A DNA stretch of 64,000 bases from Annona cherimola (taxonomy: Eukaryota; Streptophyta; Magnoliopsida; Magnoliales; Annonaceae). This document shows, piece after piece, positions 60,766-64,000 of this stretch (position 1 is the stretch's first letter; every line of letters begins with the position of its first letter). The position numbers and the translations under genes are program-made. The notes below the pieces were generated by a model, which was not told the origin of the DNA, made no database searches, and saw nothing but the letters and a program-made list of their open reading frames with translations. The stretch is from positions 82,103,221 through 82,167,220 of the forward strand of contig CM059973.1 of assembly GCA_030490835.1 (NCBI GenBank). The letters run 5' to 3'.

Positions 60766-61754
60766 GGACGCGTTTAATATATGTGTAGTGTCGATCATGT
60801 CGAAATAGTTCAGAACCCAATAAATTTTCTTACATTTTTTAATCCCCTGAGCAAGATTTGAATAAGACTCCAAAATCCAAACTATCAATACCGTCAATCC
60901 ATGGGTTAGAGGCTAACGCCTAACATTTCTCCTCTTCTCTGTCCATTTCCTTTCCTCTCCATTACTTTCCATCACCTAGCTAGCTCGGATCAGCGACGAG
61001 AAGGTTCTAGCCATACCATATATTCAGGAAAACAAGGACATGTGCATGGCTGTGTATGAACAGCCGCCTAAACAGGTCAACCCACAGGAGGAATGTACAA
61101 AGAGTAGGTTTTAGATACCAATATAAATTTGCATGTGCTTCCCCCTCAAGAGCTGTATTATATTTTTTGTTCTCAAATTTATAAGCCATGTTTTGATTGT
61201 GATTATTTTATCATCTTGTAAACCACTGCATGTCAATCCATATAATACTAAGCACCAAACAAGACAAATACAACTTTAAAAAATAAAGATTAAAAAAACT
61301 TTGGATGCGCATGCCTGTCATCATCCGTGTCCCCTTTAGTTTTCATGCTTAATTGCTTTATACCAACCAGCCCAAAAAGGCTAGCTGGAGGAGGGTACTC
61401 ATGACAGTAGCACACGCCACTTGTATCAGAAATCCGGTTCCAGAATTTTTATTATTATTTTTTTGTTTAAAAAAGAAGGTACCCCACCCCTGAGATGCAT
61501 GTCCATCATGGAAAGTCAAAGAGATTGGGTTTTTTTAGAGGGTTCTTCCATCTGTGTTCATCAGTCATCGATTTCGGTTGTTTATTTACCTCCCAACTGG
61601 TCCGAGTTTTCTGCCAGGTTATTTTCATTCATGTTATTACTGCTGTTTCCAAGGTATAATACTGATTTCCCGGAATTGCAGGACGGTCTTCGGGCTAGTA
61701 ATACTCCTCTCTTAGACACGCATGCATTTTCTCGGGCCCTGTGAGCTTCATCCA
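60766..61754. other. intergenic, no supported gene
   Basis: Balanced composition. The open frame near 61421-61744 has no recognisable domain. Confidence 0.4.
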
Positions 61755-61762
61755 TTCTCATG

Positions 61763-63057
61763 TAGGGGTGTTAACGGATCGGGTTGAACGGGTTGGAGCC
61801 TAATCCTAATCCTAACCCATTTAATATATCTCAACCCTAATCCGTTTATTAACCTATTTAAAAAATTTCAACCCTAACCCATTTACAACCCATTTAGTAG
61901 ACGGGTTAACGGGTTATGTTTGTTACTAACTTTCAAAGGAGAATTACCAAAAATGAGAGAGGAGGGAGTATCAACACTCACCACTTAGCTGAACCTTTTT
62001 TAAATTTTGGAGTGATAGAATTTGGCCTTCGGGGTCAACGGAACCTCGACTGGTTGGAGAGGAGCGAAAAACCGAGCCTTCCCTTTACAGGAACGCGAGA
62101 CGATTCACCATTCCTGATTTCCTGTACTCCAATCCAGATTCCAGGTTGTCTAGCTTTGCTCTGCTACAACCTACAGAGGATTAGAAAAAAATATGAGCTG
62201 ATCTGCCAGAGTGCCAGTCTGCTGCTCGTGGACTACCGAAGCTGCTCTTCTCTGCGCCTCTGCCAGTCTTCTAGTCCGACGGCAGTTCCGACACCGGCCC
62301 CTCCTATGGCAGCGTTGATAGTCTTCTGCCGTCGCCTCCGTCGCTCAGCGCCAATGACCCCACTATGAAGCTGCTCTTCTCTGCGGTCTCTCAGTGAGTA
62401 TGCAGTAGGGTACCCAAGCAGGAAGAAGAAAAACAGAGAAGAAACGGAAGAATTAGGGATGGAATCTGTTTGAGCAAGATGGAACAAAAAGGAGAAGAAG
62501 AAGTACAGAGTTCGACTATTCGAGCAAGAAAGAAGAAGCGGCAGCAGTGGGGATGGGTTCGACTTCGGTCTACTGCTCGCCGCCTGCTCGTGGAGTGCTT
62601 AGGCCCACACAAATTTGGCGAAAGAAGCAACAATGAGACAAGGATCTGCTGGCATGAAGGATTGACTCCCGGATCTACCGCAAATCCATCTAGATGAAGG
62701 ATTGCTTGCTCGTGGAGTCGTCATGCGCGGCCTCTCAGTCTGGCGTCAGCTGCTCGTGGACGATGTGTTGGTGGATTGCGGGATTTAGGTTTTCAGCGCG
62801 GGCGGGATAAGGGAGCGGGAAGGAAGGGCAGGGCCGAAATATATTTCATAATATATAATATATTATATATATTATATTAAATGGCTTATACGGGTTGGAC
62901 GGGTTGCAAAGCCTCAATCCTAATCCGTTTATTTAATTAAATGGTTAAACGGGTTGACGGATCATAACCCATTTATTCAAAAATCCCAACCCAAACCTAT
63001 TTATTAACGGGTTGGACGAGCGGGTTGGCGGGTTGACCATGACCATTAACACCCCTA
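61763..63057. mobile_element. hAT-type element with GC-rich internal mosaic, 1295 bp
   Basis: Ends TAGGGGTGTTAACGGATC and the inverse, finishing CATTAACACCCCTA. Exact 8-bp duplication TTCTCATG (61755-61762 and 63058-63065). Subterminal repeats of ACGGGTTGG/AACCCATTTA type are dense at both ends. The interior 62040-62820 is GC-rich and contains repeated short segments: CTGCTCGTGGA occurs at 62222 and in the same or a near form around 62584, 62706 and 62750. GAAGCTGCTCTTCTCTGCG occurs at 62238 and 62367. The open frames inside show no recognisable domain. Confidence 0.93.
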
Positions 63058-63065
63058 TTCTCATG

Positions 63066-64000
63066 TATACTTATTTTGGGATTTTTTTTTTTTTTTTTGC
63101 CTCCTTCGATGTAATATGTTAAGTTCATAGTAAATTCAGGACCCAAAAACGATGGCATCATCGTTGGTTGATTGCACCCCATGTCAATTCCCAATTCAAA
63201 GGGGTTTTGCGCCCATACAAGCAGATTTGTTCGAAATTGCATGAGTATCATAACTTTTTTACAAAATTTATATGTGTATCTTAAAGGTTTACCTGAAATT
63301 AGAGATATACTACTTTTCTAAAAATAATAAAAATATCCCTGTACATAAATAAAATTATGAAAATGCTAGAAAGTACTTTTGAAGTATTCCTCACATTAAA
63401 TAGATTTCTTTTTTTTTTCCTTTAAAAAGATATATTTCTTTTTAATGTGAGGAATATTATTGAAAAATAATTTTTAGACCTATTTATTTTTAAAGATATT
63501 TTTTTAAATTTGAGGAGTATTTTTAAAAATAGATTTTTGAGTTCTAAATCTATTTTATTTCTTTTTATAATTTTATTTGTCTAAAGAAATATTATCATCA
63601 CTTTAAAATGTAAGTGATATGGTTGTACTTTTAGATAAATTTTCTAAGTATATGTTAAAATTCTGCAAATTCTTAACATGCTTGTAATTTCCACCAAACT
63701 TGGTAAGAATGGAGATAAAACCCCTCAATTGAAAAGTTGTAGTAGCAGGAACGTCCCGTGACAATAGCATGAAGGGTTAGCAATCAAATCATAATATATA
63801 TATTTATGGGATATCTCTATTAAACTCTTCTTCTATAGAATTTTCTTCATTTTTAACATCTAAATAGTTAATGTATCACATCAAAAAAATAGTTAATGTA
63901 AAATTCGCTCAATTTATTATAGTTAGTAATATTTATATTATCATGGAAACAGTTTCATTTGTTTAATATTATCATATATAAACCCCATTTACAAACATAA
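63066..64000. other. AT-rich intergenic DNA to the window end
   Basis: An AAATAGATTTCTTTTT...AATGTGAGGAATA inverted segment near 63390-63470 is visible, but no element boundary or gene could be supported. Confidence 0.4.

Overview
The window looks like gene-poor nuclear DNA of a flowering plant. Support for this comes from low GC with long A/T stretches, a VQ-motif gene, a plant-type isopentenyltransferase gene, tRNA-derived SINEs, a decayed LINE, hAT elements and hundreds of base pairs of fold-back MITEs. No bacterial, organellar or viral genes were seen. I cannot name the species or family from sequence alone.

Only three host-gene features are supported. (1) Positions 1-415 hold the 3' end of a gene running in from the left: an acidic open exon, a clean GT donor, a candidate acceptor and a stop. 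(2) Positions 12696-13283 (minus) hold an intact, intronless VQ-motif protein gene of the VQ8/MKS1 type. (3) Positions 49848-50764 (minus) hold an adenylate isopentenyltransferase (cytokinin synthesis) gene interrupted by three one-base frame changes. Both recognisable genes have a long GA/CT microsatellite just upstream of the start codon.

Most of the rest is transposon-derived. There are eight hAT-type insertions, six of them with exact or near-exact TAGGGGTG ends and 8-bp target duplications that can be read directly. One copy (44604-48496) still carries a broken transposase. Another pair is a hAT nested inside a hAT (36132-37661 inside 36084-38538). Nine copies of a CACCCGGGTG-armed fold-back element (family A) have, where readable, 9-bp target duplications. 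Four copies of a second fold-back family (B) and one of a third (C) share the same internal hairpin body as A but carry different ends. About eleven Tourist-like (PIF/Harbinger) MITEs with GGGTGTGTTTGG ends are scattered through the window, with a nest at 6039-6797. A LINE remnant lies at 10060-11345 (minus), and tRNA-derived SINEs lie at about 3347, 27105 and 32030.

The unusual repeats are a two-level tandem array at 29631-31060 (about 210-bp units, each containing runs of a 10-bp GGTTAGATGT-like motif), a 39-base poly-G tract at 51165-51203, and a perfect (AAT)n/(ATT)n palindrome beside the autonomous-type hAT. The most interesting signal is in fold-back family A: the outermost 10-15 bp differ from copy to copy, yet match between the two ends of each copy. 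Families A, B and C also appear to mount different terminal modules on one common hairpin body.
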